DNA from: Pseudomonadaceae bacterium
Lineage (GTDB): Bacteria > Pseudomonadota > Alphaproteobacteria > UBA2136 > UBA6156
Direction of reading: 5' to 3'
Length of the DNA stretch: 64,000 bases
Assembly: GCA_024236095.1 (NCBI GenBank)
Contig: JACKLD010000013.1
Span: 62,001-126,000, forward strand
Numbering within the stretch: position 1 is the stretch's first letter; the number at the start of each line of letters is the position of its first letter. The translations under genes and the position numbers were made by a program. Below the pieces are notes generated by a model. It was not told the origin of the DNA. It searched no databases and saw only the letters and a program-made list of their open reading frames with translations. Positions 26,492 through 34,511 of the stretch are shown piece after piece.

Positions 26492-27361
26492 TTACAACGC
26501 TTCGGCGCCGGAGATGATTTCAATCAACTCTTTGGTGATGGCGGCCTGACGGCTGCGGTTGTATTGTAGGCTGAGGCGCTTGATCATCTCGCCGGCGTTG
26601 CGGGTGGCGCTGTCCATGGCGCTCATGCGGGCGGCGTGCTCGCTGGCCTGGGTGTCCAGCATGGCCGAGAAGACTTGCATGTTGAGATTGAGCGGCAGCA
26701 GCTTGGCCAGCACCTCTTCTTCGCCGGGCTCGTACTCCGGCGTGGCGCGCAGCAACGGTTCGGAATCCTGCTCTGCCTCGCTGGAGAACGGAATGATTTG
26801 TTGCTGGGTCGGGGTTTGTGTCAGCATCGACTGCATGGCGCTATAAAGCACATGCACCTCGTCGACTTCACCCGCCTCGAACGCGGCCAAAGCCTCGGCC
26901 GCAATGGTTTGCGCGTGCTCCACTTCCACCATGCGGCCCATGTCGGTGTGGCTGGCAACCAGCAGGTTTTTGTGGGTGGATTTGAAGGCATCGCGGATTT
27001 TGCGGCCCACCGCCACCAGTTGCACGGTGCGGCCCGCGCTTTGCTGTTGGTTGATGGCCACGTAGGCGGCCTTCAGCAAGTTGGAGTTCAGCCCACCGCA
27101 CAAGCCACGGTCGGTGCCGATGACAATCAGGCGCACCGCCTTGACCTGTTTGCGGCCGGTCATCAGCAGCGGGCCACCTGCGCTACCGCCGGAAAGGTTG
27201 GCCAGCACCTCGGAGAGCTTTTGCGCGTAGGGGCGCGCGGCTTCCACCGCCGTGCGGGCGCGTCGCACCTTGGCGGCGGCCACCATCTTCATGGTTTTGG
27301 TGATTTGGCGCGTGTTTTTCACGCTCTTGATACGGGTGCGAAGGGTCTTGAGGCCGGACAT
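26492..27361 (-). CDS. atpG: F1 ATP synthase gamma subunit
   Basis: A 289-residue central-stalk subunit. The N-terminal helix LKTLRTRIKSVKNTRQITKT and the C-terminal helix block ASEHAARMSAMDSATRNAGEM, RQAAITKELIEIISGAEAL are diagnostic; they form the rotor coiled coil. The middle TDRGLCGGLNSNL block is also conserved. It normally lies directly between atpA and atpD, but here an MscS channel and a small secreted protein separate it from atpA. Confidence 0.97.
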   Translation of the reverse strand: MSGLKTLRTRIKSVKNTRQITKTMKMVAAAKVRRARTAVEAARPYAQKLSEVLANLSGGSAGGPLLMTGRKQVKAVRLIVIGTDRGLCGGLNSNLLKAAYVAINQQQSAGRTVQLVAVGRKIRDAFKSTHKNLLVASHTDMGRMVEVEHAQTIAAEALAAFEAGEVDEVHVLYSAMQSMLTQTPTQQQIIPFSSEAEQDSEPLLRATPEYEPGEEEVLAKLLPLNLNMQVFSAMLDTQASEHAARMSAMDSATRNAGEMIKRLSLQYNRSRQAAITKELIEIISGAEAL

Positions 27362-27388
27362 GGCGTGGTTATAGCAACGCCCGCCCGC

Positions 27389-28687
27389 TTAGGCAAGACG
27401 TTTGCGGGGTTTGCGCACGGGTTTGGCGGCGGCCGGTGCGGGGGCCATATGCACCACCCGTTGCGGGAAAGGAATGTGGATGTCGTTGTCTTTCAGGGCC
27501 TTCCACAGCGCCATGTTCACTTCACCACGCAGGTTGCCGACCCCCAGCTCGGGATCGTTGCTCCAGTAGCGCACCTGGAAGACCACGGAACTGTCGCCGA
27601 ACTCCTTGATGAACACCACCGGCGCGGGCACGCTGAGCACGCGGGGAATCGCCTTCACCGCCTCGCGCAAAATGCCCTGCACCTGCTCCATATCGCTTTC
27701 ATAGGCCACGCCGATCAGGGTATCGCTGCGTACCGCCTTGTTGGAGTAGCTCCAGTTGATGACCGACTGGTTCATCAGCATTTCGTTGGGAATCAGCACC
27801 TCTTTGCCGTCGCGGCGGCGCAGCACGATATAGCGGCCATGCAGGGCCTTGACCTGCCCGAAGCTGGTATCGTCCACCGAGATGACATCGCCGGGTTTGA
27901 TGGATTTGTCCAACAGCAACAAAATGCCGCTGAGGTAGTTGCTGGCAATGGATTTGAGGCTGAGGCCGATCCCCACACCCAAGGCCCCGCTGAATACCGC
28001 CAAATGGGTGATGTTGACCCCTGCCACGGTGAGCGCCAGCAAAAGGCCCAGTGCCAAAGCCGACAGCTTGAACAATTTGACCATGAGGGTTTGCAATGCC
28101 GGTGAGATATGCTCTTGCCGCTCCAGCGCGTGCTCCAGTCCTTCGGCACTGGCAAACGAGAGCCAGCCGAACATGCCGAGGAAGAACAGCGCCTCCAGCG
28201 TGGTGCGCAAGCTGATGGTGAGACCGCCGAGGGTAAAGTTCATCTGGTTGAGCAGGTCGACCAGCGGTGTGAGGCTGTGCAGGCTGCCCAGCAGGATGCC
28301 CAGCGCAACCACGGAGACCAACGAGAATTTGAGCAGGCGCGGGCCGGGCAGCATCCGTGCCAGCCGCAATACCAGCCACACCGTCATGATGATGGCGATG
28401 CCGTTGAGGATATGCCCGCCCATCAGCGGATGGGGCGCCCAACGGGCCGCCGCCCAGCACGCCAGACCTGCGGTTATGGGAAACACCAGGTTGGCCAGGC
28501 GTTTCGACAACCAGGTGGGTGATGCCGGTTGGGCGTAAGTGTTGACCAGCCAGACCAGTGTACGGGCGGCAACCATGATGGCGGCCAACGCCAGCAGCTC
28601 CATGACGGTGGAAGCGTTGAGGGGTGAAAACCCCCAGCCCGTGAGAGTGGTGTGCAGCAGTGTCAGGGACTCCATCAGGGCGGTCAT
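27389..28687 (-). CDS. MscS-family mechanosensitive channel
   Basis: A 432-residue inner-membrane protein. About five or six hydrophobic helices occupy residues ~15-240; the pore helix and vestibule follow, with GALGVGIGLSLKSIASNYLSG (Gly/Ala-packed TM3) and PGDVISVDDTSFGQVKALHGRYIVLRRRDGKEVLIPN split across the beta domain. The C-terminus is a Lys/Arg/Ala/Pro tail. It releases osmolytes on hypo-osmotic shock. Its stop is 27 bp upstream of atpG on the same strand, so it could be co-transcribed with it. Confidence 0.88.
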   Translation of the reverse strand: MTALMESLTLLHTTLTGWGFSPLNASTVMELLALAAIMVAARTLVWLVNTYAQPASPTWLSKRLANLVFPITAGLACWAAARWAPHPLMGGHILNGIAIIMTVWLVLRLARMLPGPRLLKFSLVSVVALGILLGSLHSLTPLVDLLNQMNFTLGGLTISLRTTLEALFFLGMFGWLSFASAEGLEHALERQEHISPALQTLMVKLFKLSALALGLLLALTVAGVNITHLAVFSGALGVGIGLSLKSIASNYLSGILLLLDKSIKPGDVISVDDTSFGQVKALHGRYIVLRRRDGKEVLIPNEMLMNQSVINWSYSNKAVRSDTLIGVAYESDMEQVQGILREAVKAIPRVLSVPAPVVFIKEFGDSSVVFQVRYWSNDPELGVGNLRGEVNMALWKALKDNDIHIPFPQRVVHMAPAPAAAKPVRKPRKRLA

Positions 28688-28912
28688 GCTTCAAACTAGC
28701 ACAACACGCCGCAAGCGCGCGCGACTTTGACCAAACTTACAGGGTGCCCTGTGGCCGCAGCGCAGACAGCCTTGCCGTAAGCGCAGTGCAAGGCTTGGGG
28801 TTGTGGCGTGGAAAAGATGGCGGGAGCATGGAAACACCCCCGCAAGGCCTCGGGGGCAACAACAAAGGCCCGCGCACATGGGGTGTGTGGGCCAACAATA
28901 AGGAGAACCATC

Positions 28913-29206
28913 ATGAAACCTTATGTGAAAGCCTTGGGCATCGGCGCGCTGGGCCTGCTGGCGCTGGTCGTGCCCGGCACCGCCAAGGCCGACGGTCTGA
29001 CCGTGGTGTATAGCACCGGCACGCCGATGACGTACCGCAGTGTGGCGTATCATCCGGTGGTGTATCATCGCCCGATGGTGGTGCAGCGGGTGGCCTATGT
29101 GCCCCGCCACTGGCACCATGACCGTGGATACCACCGTGGGTGGGATAAACATGAACGCGGCCATGACAACCATGGACGACGGGATGACCGACGCGGACAC
29201 CGTTAA
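28913..29206 (+). CDS. Small secreted His/Arg-rich protein
   Basis: A 97-residue protein with a signal peptide (residues 1-26, ending AKA) and a mature part dominated by His, Arg, Tyr and Asp (HWHHDRGYHRGW and onward). AAGGAGAACC precedes the ATG at 28913. The composition suggests a periplasmic or surface metal-binding peptide. It lies on the strand opposite to atpA and atpG, between them, and ends in a strong terminator hairpin. No family is recognised. Confidence 0.6.
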   Translation: MKPYVKALGIGALGLLALVVPGTAKADGLTVVYSTGTPMTYRSVAYHPVVYHRPMVVQRVAYVPRHWHHDRGYHRGWDKHERGHDNHGRRDDRRGHR

Positions 29207-29234
29207 CACAAAGCCCCCGAATGGGGGCTTTGTG
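29207..29234 (+). terminator. Terminator of the His-rich gene
   Basis: A perfect 12-bp stem CACAAAGCCCCC / GGGGGCTTTGTG with a GAAT loop begins immediately after the stop codon. Confidence 0.85.
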
Positions 29235-29245
29235 AAAGGATATGA

Positions 29246-29269
29246 AAATCCCCGCCACAGCGGGGATTT
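29246..29269 (-). terminator. Terminator of atpA
   Basis: A 10-bp stem AAATCCCCGC / GCGGGGATTT with a CACA loop lies 18 bp past the atpA stop, followed on the minus strand by TTC. Its presence means atpHA is a separate transcription unit from atpG. Confidence 0.8.
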
Positions 29270-29287
29270 CAGGAGAATATGCCGGCC

Positions 29288-30910
29288 TTACTTCTTCGCC
29301 TTGGCTTTACCTTTGGCGGTGGGTTTGGCAGCGGCCTTTTTGCCGGTGTCTTTGCTTTTCTTCACCAGCACGGCATCGGATGGGTCGAAGCTGGCTTTCG
29401 CGGAATCCAACGCCTTTTTGAGATCGGCTTCCAGTTCATCAGTCAGTTCGCGCTTGGCCTCGATGCCGTCCAGCAGTTTGCCGTAGCTGCTGCGGACGAT
29501 TTCCAGCAGGTGGGCTTCAAACAGCTGCACGTGCTTGGGCTCGATGTCATCCAGATAGCCTTTGGTCCCCGCATAAATGCCGACCACCTGCTCGGATACG
29601 CGCAGCGGTTGGTATTGCTTCTGCTTCAGCAGCTCGGTGAGGCGTTCACCGCGGCTGAGCAGTTTGCGGGTGGAGGCGTCCAAATCGGAAGCAAACTGGC
29701 TGAAAGCGGCCATTTCGCGGTATTGGGCGAGGTCGAGGCGCATGGTCCCGGCAAGTTTTTTCATCGCCTTGATTTGCGCCGAACCACCCACGCGGGAGAC
29801 CGACAGACCGACGTTGATGGCCGGGCGCACACCGGCGTAGAACAGGTCGCTTTCAAGGAAGATTTGACCGTCGGTGATGGAAATGACGTTGGTGGGGATG
29901 TACGCGCTCACGTCGCCCGCCTGCGTTTCGATAATCGGCAGCGCGGTGAGGCTGCCACCGCCGAGGTCGTCGGACAGTTTGGCGGCGCGCTCCAGCAAGC
30001 GGCTGTGCAGGTAGAATACGTCACCGGGGTAGGCTTCGCGGCCCGGCGGACGGCGCAGCAGCAGGCTCATCTGGCGGTAGGCCACGGCCTGTTTGGAAAG
30101 GTCGTCATAGACAATCAGCGCGTGCATGCCGTTGTCGCGGAAGTATTCGGCCATGGCGCAACCCGCGTAAGGGGCCAAAAACTGCATCGGTGCGGGGTCG
30201 GAGGCCGTGGCAGCCACCACGATGGTGTACTTCATCGCGCCGGTTTGTTTCAGGCGTTCCACCACTTGGGCCACGGTGGAGCGCTTTTGGCCGACAGCCA
30301 CGTACACGCAGAACATCGGGCTGCCGCCGGGCTGGTGGGTGCCGGCTTGGTTGATGATGGCGTCAATCGCCACGGCGGTTTTACCCGTTTGGCGGTCGCC
30401 GATGATCAGCTCACGTTGGCCACGGCCGATGGGCACCAATGCGTCAATCGCTTTCAGGCCGGTTTGCATGGGTTCATGTACGCTTTTACGGGCGATGATG
30501 CCGGGGGCGATCACTTCCACACGGCTGCTGTTCTTGGCCTTGATGGGGCCCAAGCCGTCAATCGGGTTGCCCAGACCGTCCACCACGCGGCCCAGCAGCT
30601 CTTTGCCGACGGGCACGGACACAATCTCTTTGGTGCGCTTGACCACGTCGCCCTCTTTCACACCACGGTCGTCACCGAAAATCACGCAGCCGACGCTGTC
30701 GTCATCGAGGTTCAAGGCCATGCCGGGCAAACCGCCGGGGAATGCCACCATCTCGCCCGCCTGCACACCGGCAAGGCCATGCACACGGGCCACGCCGTCA
30801 CCCACCGCCAGCACCTGGCCTGCCTCTTCCGCCTTGGGCGCGGCGTTGAACGCGGCAATCTGGTCTTTCAGCACCTTGGTGATTTCGGACGCCTTGAGTT
30901 GGGTGGCCAT
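29288..30910 (-). CDS. atpA: F1 ATP synthase alpha subunit with a basic C-terminal tail
   Basis: A 540-residue regulatory/catalytic-interface subunit. The Walker A loop is GDRQTGKTAVAID near residue 170, and the conserved AYAGCAMAEYFRDNG and PGREAYPGDVFYLHSRLLER follow. The protein is about 30 residues longer than usual because of a C-terminal Lys/Ala-rich extension after ASFDPSDAVL. AGGAG lies about 15 bases before the ATG. atpH is 24 bp upstream on the same strand, and a terminator follows atpA. Confidence 0.98.
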   Translation of the reverse strand: MATQLKASEITKVLKDQIAAFNAAPKAEEAGQVLAVGDGVARVHGLAGVQAGEMVAFPGGLPGMALNLDDDSVGCVIFGDDRGVKEGDVVKRTKEIVSVPVGKELLGRVVDGLGNPIDGLGPIKAKNSSRVEVIAPGIIARKSVHEPMQTGLKAIDALVPIGRGQRELIIGDRQTGKTAVAIDAIINQAGTHQPGGSPMFCVYVAVGQKRSTVAQVVERLKQTGAMKYTIVVAATASDPAPMQFLAPYAGCAMAEYFRDNGMHALIVYDDLSKQAVAYRQMSLLLRRPPGREAYPGDVFYLHSRLLERAAKLSDDLGGGSLTALPIIETQAGDVSAYIPTNVISITDGQIFLESDLFYAGVRPAINVGLSVSRVGGSAQIKAMKKLAGTMRLDLAQYREMAAFSQFASDLDASTRKLLSRGERLTELLKQKQYQPLRVSEQVVGIYAGTKGYLDDIEPKHVQLFEAHLLEIVRSSYGKLLDGIEAKRELTDELEADLKKALDSAKASFDPSDAVLVKKSKDTGKKAAAKPTAKGKAKAKK

Positions 30911-30934
30911 GGGAGGGGTCTCCTGTTTACGTGG

Positions 30935-31510
30935 TTAAATGTTGGTTTGTGAAACGGTTTGACGCAGGCGGTGTTTGAGGCGGGCAAGGTTGCCGCTGAC
31001 CGTGGCATCCCACACCATGCCGCCGAAGAAGGCGCGGAAGCCTCCCAACAGCGACGGTTGCACGGATTCTTCCACCACCACGGCCTTGGCCTTGAGGGCC
31101 TGCTTGACGTGGGCGGCAAGGGTATCTTTTTGGGCCTGTGTCAGCGGGGCGGCGGCTTGCACCTTCACCCGCACTTGACCGGCATCGGCGTCGGCCATGG
31201 CCTGCAGTTGTTCCAGCATGGCAGACAGCAAGGAAAGGCGGTTGTTGCGGGCCATCAGTGCCACGGTATCGGCCAACAGGGCCGGAAGTTTGGCCTCTCT
31301 GGAAAGGCTTGCGGCCAGCTTGGCGCGCAGCGGCGCGGCCAGCGGCTGGGACAGCAGGGTTTGCAACTCGGCATCGGCCAAAACGGTTTGCAAGCCGGCA
31401 GCGGCTTGCACCACGGCGGGGGCCTGTTTGCCCTCAGTGGCCAACTGGTACAGGGCGCGGGCGTAACGGGCGGCGGCGGAGACGTTCTTCATGCGCGCGT
31501 TTTGTTGCAT
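30935..31510 (-). CDS. atpH: F1 ATP synthase delta subunit
   Basis: A 191-residue stator subunit (OSCP family) joining the F1 head to the peripheral stalk. The N-terminal AAARYARALYQLA is the hallmark helix, and the C-terminal GFRAFFGGMVWDATVSGNLARLKHRL corresponds to the family's GGxxxxxGxxxxDxSxxxxLxxL block. The ATG at 31492 (MKNVSAAARYAR) is a slightly better match to the family start; neither has a clear ribosome site. The genes normally upstream (F0 subunits) are not in the window. Confidence 0.93.
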   Translation of the reverse strand: MQQNARMKNVSAAARYARALYQLATEGKQAPAVVQAAAGLQTVLADAELQTLLSQPLAAPLRAKLAASLSREAKLPALLADTVALMARNNRLSLLSAMLEQLQAMADADAGQVRVKVQAAAPLTQAQKDTLAAHVKQALKAKAVVVEESVQPSLLGGFRAFFGGMVWDATVSGNLARLKHRLRQTVSQTNI

Positions 31511-31517
31511 GGGGTGG

Positions 31518-31547
31518 TTGCGGTGTCAAGATGAGATAGGCTAGCTT
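31518..31547 (+). promoter_or_regulatory. Putative promoter of hemH
   Basis: TTGCGG (31518-31523), an 18-nt spacer and TAGCTT (31542-31547) end seven bases before the hemH ATG at 31555. The -10 is weak, so this is a moderate call. Confidence 0.4.
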
Positions 31548-31554
31548 GGGTACC

Positions 31555-32667
31555 ATGAAGTCTCCCGCCCTACCCGCCAACCACCCCAAACAGCCCAAAA
31601 CGGCAAAAACCGGCGTCTTGCTGGTCAATCTCGGCACGCCGGAGGCACCGACGGCGGCGGCGTTGCGGCCGTATTTGCGCGAGTTTCTGGGTGACAAGCG
31701 CGTGGTGGAGTTGCCGCGCTGGTTGTGGCTGCCGCTGCTGTACGGTGTGATTGTACCCTTGCGCGCCCCCAAAAGCGCCCACGCCTATGCGCAGATTTGG
31801 GACAAAACCCACAACGCCAGCCCGCTGAAGGTCATCACCGAAGCGCAAACCGCCAAGCTGCAGAAGCGGTTGGGCAAAAACGTGGTGGTGCGCTATGCGA
31901 TGCGCTACGGCCAGCCGAGCATTCCCAGCCAGTTGGATGCGTTGATGGCGGCGGGCTGTGACGAGATCGTGCTGGCGCCGTTGTATCCGCAATATGCGGG
32001 CCCCACGGTGGGCACGGTGGTGGATGTGGTGGCCGACTGGCTGAAGGCCCGGCGTTGGCAGCCTGCCATCCGCACCTTGGCGCCGTATTACGACCATCCG
32101 GCGTATATCAAGGCGTTGGCCGAGAGCGTGCGGGCCGACTTCAAAAAGGCCAAAGCCAAGCCGCAGGTGCTGGTGGCGAGTTTCCATGGCATGCCGCTGA
32201 AAGCCTGCCAGGCGGGTGACGTGTACTACTGCCATTGCCACAAGACCGCGCGGTTGTTGGCCGAGGAGTTGGGTGTACCGTTTTGTAAAAGTGTGGAAGA
32301 GGTTAAGGAAGCCGCTTTGCGGCCAGCCCCCAACGTGGATACCCGCCTGCGCGGGCATGACGCCCTGCGGGCGTGTGGTTTGCCGCCGGTGTTGCTGGCG
32401 TTCCAGAGCCGTTTCGGGCGGGATGAATGGTTGCAGCCGTATTTCTCGGAGGTGATTGAGGCGTTGCCTGCGGCGGGCATCACGCAGGCGGCGGTGATTT
32501 CTCCGGCCTTTGCCGCCGATTGTGTGGAGACGCTGGAAGAACTGGCCATCGGCGGCAAGGAAAGCTTTGTCGGCGCAGGCGGCAAGGGGTACGGAGTAAC
32601 TCCCTGCCTAAATGACAGCGACGGCGGCATGGAAATGTTGGAGGCCTTGGTACGGGAGATTCTCTAA
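31555..32667 (+). CDS. hemH: Ferrochelatase with an in-frame palindromic insertion
   Basis: A 370-residue enzyme inserting Fe2+ into protoporphyrin IX, the last step of haem synthesis. Family blocks are VLLVNLGTPEAPT, VRYAMRYGQPS, SFHGMPLKA with the metal-binding His, the QSRFGRDEWLQPY block, and CVETLEELAI with the catalytic Glu. Between ARLLAEELG and LLAFQSRFG there are about 35 more residues than in ordinary relatives, including NVDTRLRGHD, encoded by a palindromic repeat at 32334-32362. The frame is intact. The protein is otherwise complete. Confidence 0.95.
   Translation: MKSPALPANHPKQPKTAKTGVLLVNLGTPEAPTAAALRPYLREFLGDKRVVELPRWLWLPLLYGVIVPLRAPKSAHAYAQIWDKTHNASPLKVITEAQTAKLQKRLGKNVVVRYAMRYGQPSIPSQLDALMAAGCDEIVLAPLYPQYAGPTVGTVVDVVADWLKARRWQPAIRTLAPYYDHPAYIKALAESVRADFKKAKAKPQVLVASFHGMPLKACQAGDVYYCHCHKTARLLAEELGVPFCKSVEEVKEAALRPAPNVDTRLRGHDALRACGLPPVLLAFQSRFGRDEWLQPYFSEVIEALPAAGITQAAVISPAFAADCVETLEELAIGGKESFVGAGGKGYGVTPCLNDSDGGMEMLEALVREIL
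32334..32362 (+). repeat. Palindromic repeat inside hemH
   Basis: CGTGGATACCCGCCTGCGCG and the following bases form stem CCCGC / GCGGG with a CTGC loop and flanks GTGGAT and CATGACG. The reverse complement matches the intergenic family at 39275, 49830 and 52765 (GTCAT...stem...ATCCA). Confidence 0.75.
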
Positions 32668-32675
32668 GCCACCAA

Positions 32676-32703
32676 CACAAAACGCCCCAAGGGGCGTTTT
32701 GTG
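32676..32703. terminator. Bidirectional terminator between hemH and the OMP gene
   Basis: A 13-bp stem CACAAAACGCCCC / GGGGCGTTTTGTG with a minimal AA loop lies between the convergent genes. Confidence 0.8.
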
Positions 32704-32717
32704 GGGGTAAGGTGCGG

Positions 32718-33533
32718 TTATTCGCCGCGACCACCTGTACCACAGAAGATGCAGTCGAACGAAAAGTTCGCATGACCAGTCACTTCAACAACCGGCTTAC
32801 CATCGTAGTCATCACGACCGGCAAGAATCTTGCTAGCAGAAGCTTCGGCACTCAGGCTGATACGTTCATCAACTTTGTAACCAATACCGGCACCAATTTC
32901 ACCGGCCACCCCGTCGCGTTTGTACTTGGTACTGGAGCCATCTACAACCACTTGACCGGTTTCAGAGTCTACCGTGGCCGAATGACCAATTTCCGTGCTG
33001 TTCATGTAACCAAGACCAACAAACGCACGGGCACTCAGACGACCAAATTCTTTTTCAACCCCAATGCGACCACGGGCGTTTACATAGCCACGTTGTTCGT
33101 TCTGGAAACGATAATCATAACCTTGCACACCACTAGGGGTCAGGCTGGTGGTTTTATCACCCGTCAGACCAACACTCGTCTCAACACCGGCAAAAGCCTT
33201 AAATCCACGCCCCATGTTCAAGTGACGTTCTGCACCAGCACGGATGATCGCAATGTTGTGGTCACCCATATTGGCCTGACCAAAACCAAGACGGATATTC
33301 TTCGTCCGCTCACGACGCACTTCTTCCGTCATATCTTCACAGGGAAGTGCTTCAAGCTTATTGGTTTTTTTATTGAATTTAACTTCCTGTTCTAAACCGT
33401 CTTCACAGACTTTCAAATCTTTCAAGCTACCATTCAGGTTGGCAGACTTAGCAGTATCGGTGGTCACAGCGATACCCAAACCAGCCAGCGCCATCATACC
33501 GGCGGCTGCGGTTTTGTTCACTTTCTTGGTCAT
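32718..33533 (-). CDS. Outer-membrane beta-barrel protein (putative)
   Basis: A 271-residue exported protein with a signal peptide (residues ~1-30, ending KSA). The mature part begins with a short Cys-containing linker (LKVCEDGLEQ, LPCEDM) and continues as alternating amphipathic strands rich in Gly and aromatic residues (FKAFAGVETSVGLTG, SARAFVGLGYMN), as in small OmpA/OmpW-type barrels. The end carries CIFCGTGG. AAAGGAGATGGGG precedes the ATG. Composition and AAA-rich codon use differ from neighbours, consistent with strong expression or foreign origin. Function unknown. Confidence 0.7.
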   Translation of the reverse strand: MTKKVNKTAAAGMMALAGLGIAVTTDTAKSANLNGSLKDLKVCEDGLEQEVKFNKKTNKLEALPCEDMTEEVRRERTKNIRLGFGQANMGDHNIAIIRAGAERHLNMGRGFKAFAGVETSVGLTGDKTTSLTPSGVQGYDYRFQNEQRGYVNARGRIGVEKEFGRLSARAFVGLGYMNSTEIGHSATVDSETGQVVVDGSSTKYKRDGVAGEIGAGIGYKVDERISLSAEASASKILAGRDDYDGKPVVEVTGHANFSFDCIFCGTGGRGE

Positions 33534-33565
33534 AACCCCATCTCCTTTAATTTGTGGTTGCGGAT

Positions 33566-33594
33566 GACATAGGTTGTATACAAACAGAATGCAA
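33566..33594 (-). promoter_or_regulatory. Promoter of the outer-membrane protein gene
   Basis: On the minus strand TTGCAT (33594-33589), a 17-nt spacer and TATGTC (33571-33566) precede a ~33-nt leader with a strong Shine-Dalgarno site. This gene is a leadered contrast to the leaderless set. Confidence 0.5.
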
Positions 33595-33712
33595 GGGGGC
33601 GATGAAACTTTTTTTTCATCGTGCCTGGTGTTGGGTTCGGGCGGCTTGCCGTCTGTTTGTGGTCTGGGGGCTTATAGAGGAAGGCGCAAGAGGAGGTGAC
33701 CGGGGCACCTTG

Positions 33713-34393
33713 TCAGCGGTCGGGCGAAAGGGATAGGCGGAGGTTAAAGCCCGCATGGCAATCCCTCCAGCCGCAACTGGCGGAAAGACCCAGTTGCGGG
33801 CTGCCGTGGCGGGCCTCGCCCGCAAAGGTGGTTTGCCAACCCAAACGCAGGCTTTTCAGGTCGGCAAGATCGGTGGCTTGCACGTCCCACGTCGAGAGCG
33901 ACAAGGTCAGCTCTTCCTTTTGCAATTTGAGGATATCGTTGCTGGCGCGGGCCACGCCTTCAGCCAACGGGCCTTGCGGCAACGTGGCCGCCAGCGTGGT
34001 GGTGGCCCAGCAGTTGCCGGAGAGATCGCAATCACCCAGCAAGGAAAGTTTGGCCGCCACGTTGTGGATGTTGCCGCTGATATCGGTTTGTAGCCACATG
34101 CGGGTAGGGGTTTGCAGCTCGTCGTCTTCCAGCGCCACGCCGAACTGCTCGCTGCTGACGCTGAACTTGCCGAACATCGCCTTGTTGAGCGCCCATCCAA
34201 GTGGGGTGCGGGCTTGGGCGAGGGTCAGGCTGATGCGGTTGCCCTCGACCTTGACCGGAAGCTCTGGCGTGGTGAGTTGCGGCAGGCTGGGCACCACCAT
34301 GCTTTGGGCAGGCCCCTGCTGGGCCTGCGCGGGGGCGACGGTCATTATGGCGGCAAGGGCGGTGGCGGTCTGTGCAATACGGTATGTGCGCAT
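33713..34393 (-). CDS. Secreted hypothetical protein, 226 aa
   Basis: A signal peptide spans about residues 1-25 (ending AQAQ). The mature chain has two Cys pairs (GDCDLSGNCW and ASCGWRDC) and mixed beta-type sequence (LTLSLSTWDVQATDL), fitting a disulfide-bonded periplasmic or outer-membrane-associated protein. No family is recognised. It lies between the antiporter and the OMP gene on the same strand. Confidence 0.6.
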   Translation of the reverse strand: MRTYRIAQTATALAAIMTVAPAQAQQGPAQSMVVPSLPQLTTPELPVKVEGNRISLTLAQARTPLGWALNKAMFGKFSVSSEQFGVALEDDELQTPTRMWLQTDISGNIHNVAAKLSLLGDCDLSGNCWATTTLAATLPQGPLAEGVARASNDILKLQKEELTLSLSTWDVQATDLADLKSLRLGWQTTFAGEARHGSPQLGLSASCGWRDCHAGFNLRLSLSPDR

Positions 34394-34511
34394 GTGTGTG
34401 TCCCCCCTCTTGGTTGTCCGGCTGGGGGAGGTATGGGCCGTTGGACAGATGAGACAAGGCCACGCCCTCCCTTACCTGCAATGACGTAAGGGGGACGTAA
34501 GTTTATCGTGC

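Noticed and set aside
31555..32667. hemH as a pseudogene because of the repeat insertion
   Set aside because: The frame is intact, catalytic His and Glu are present, and both flanks align with ferrochelatase.
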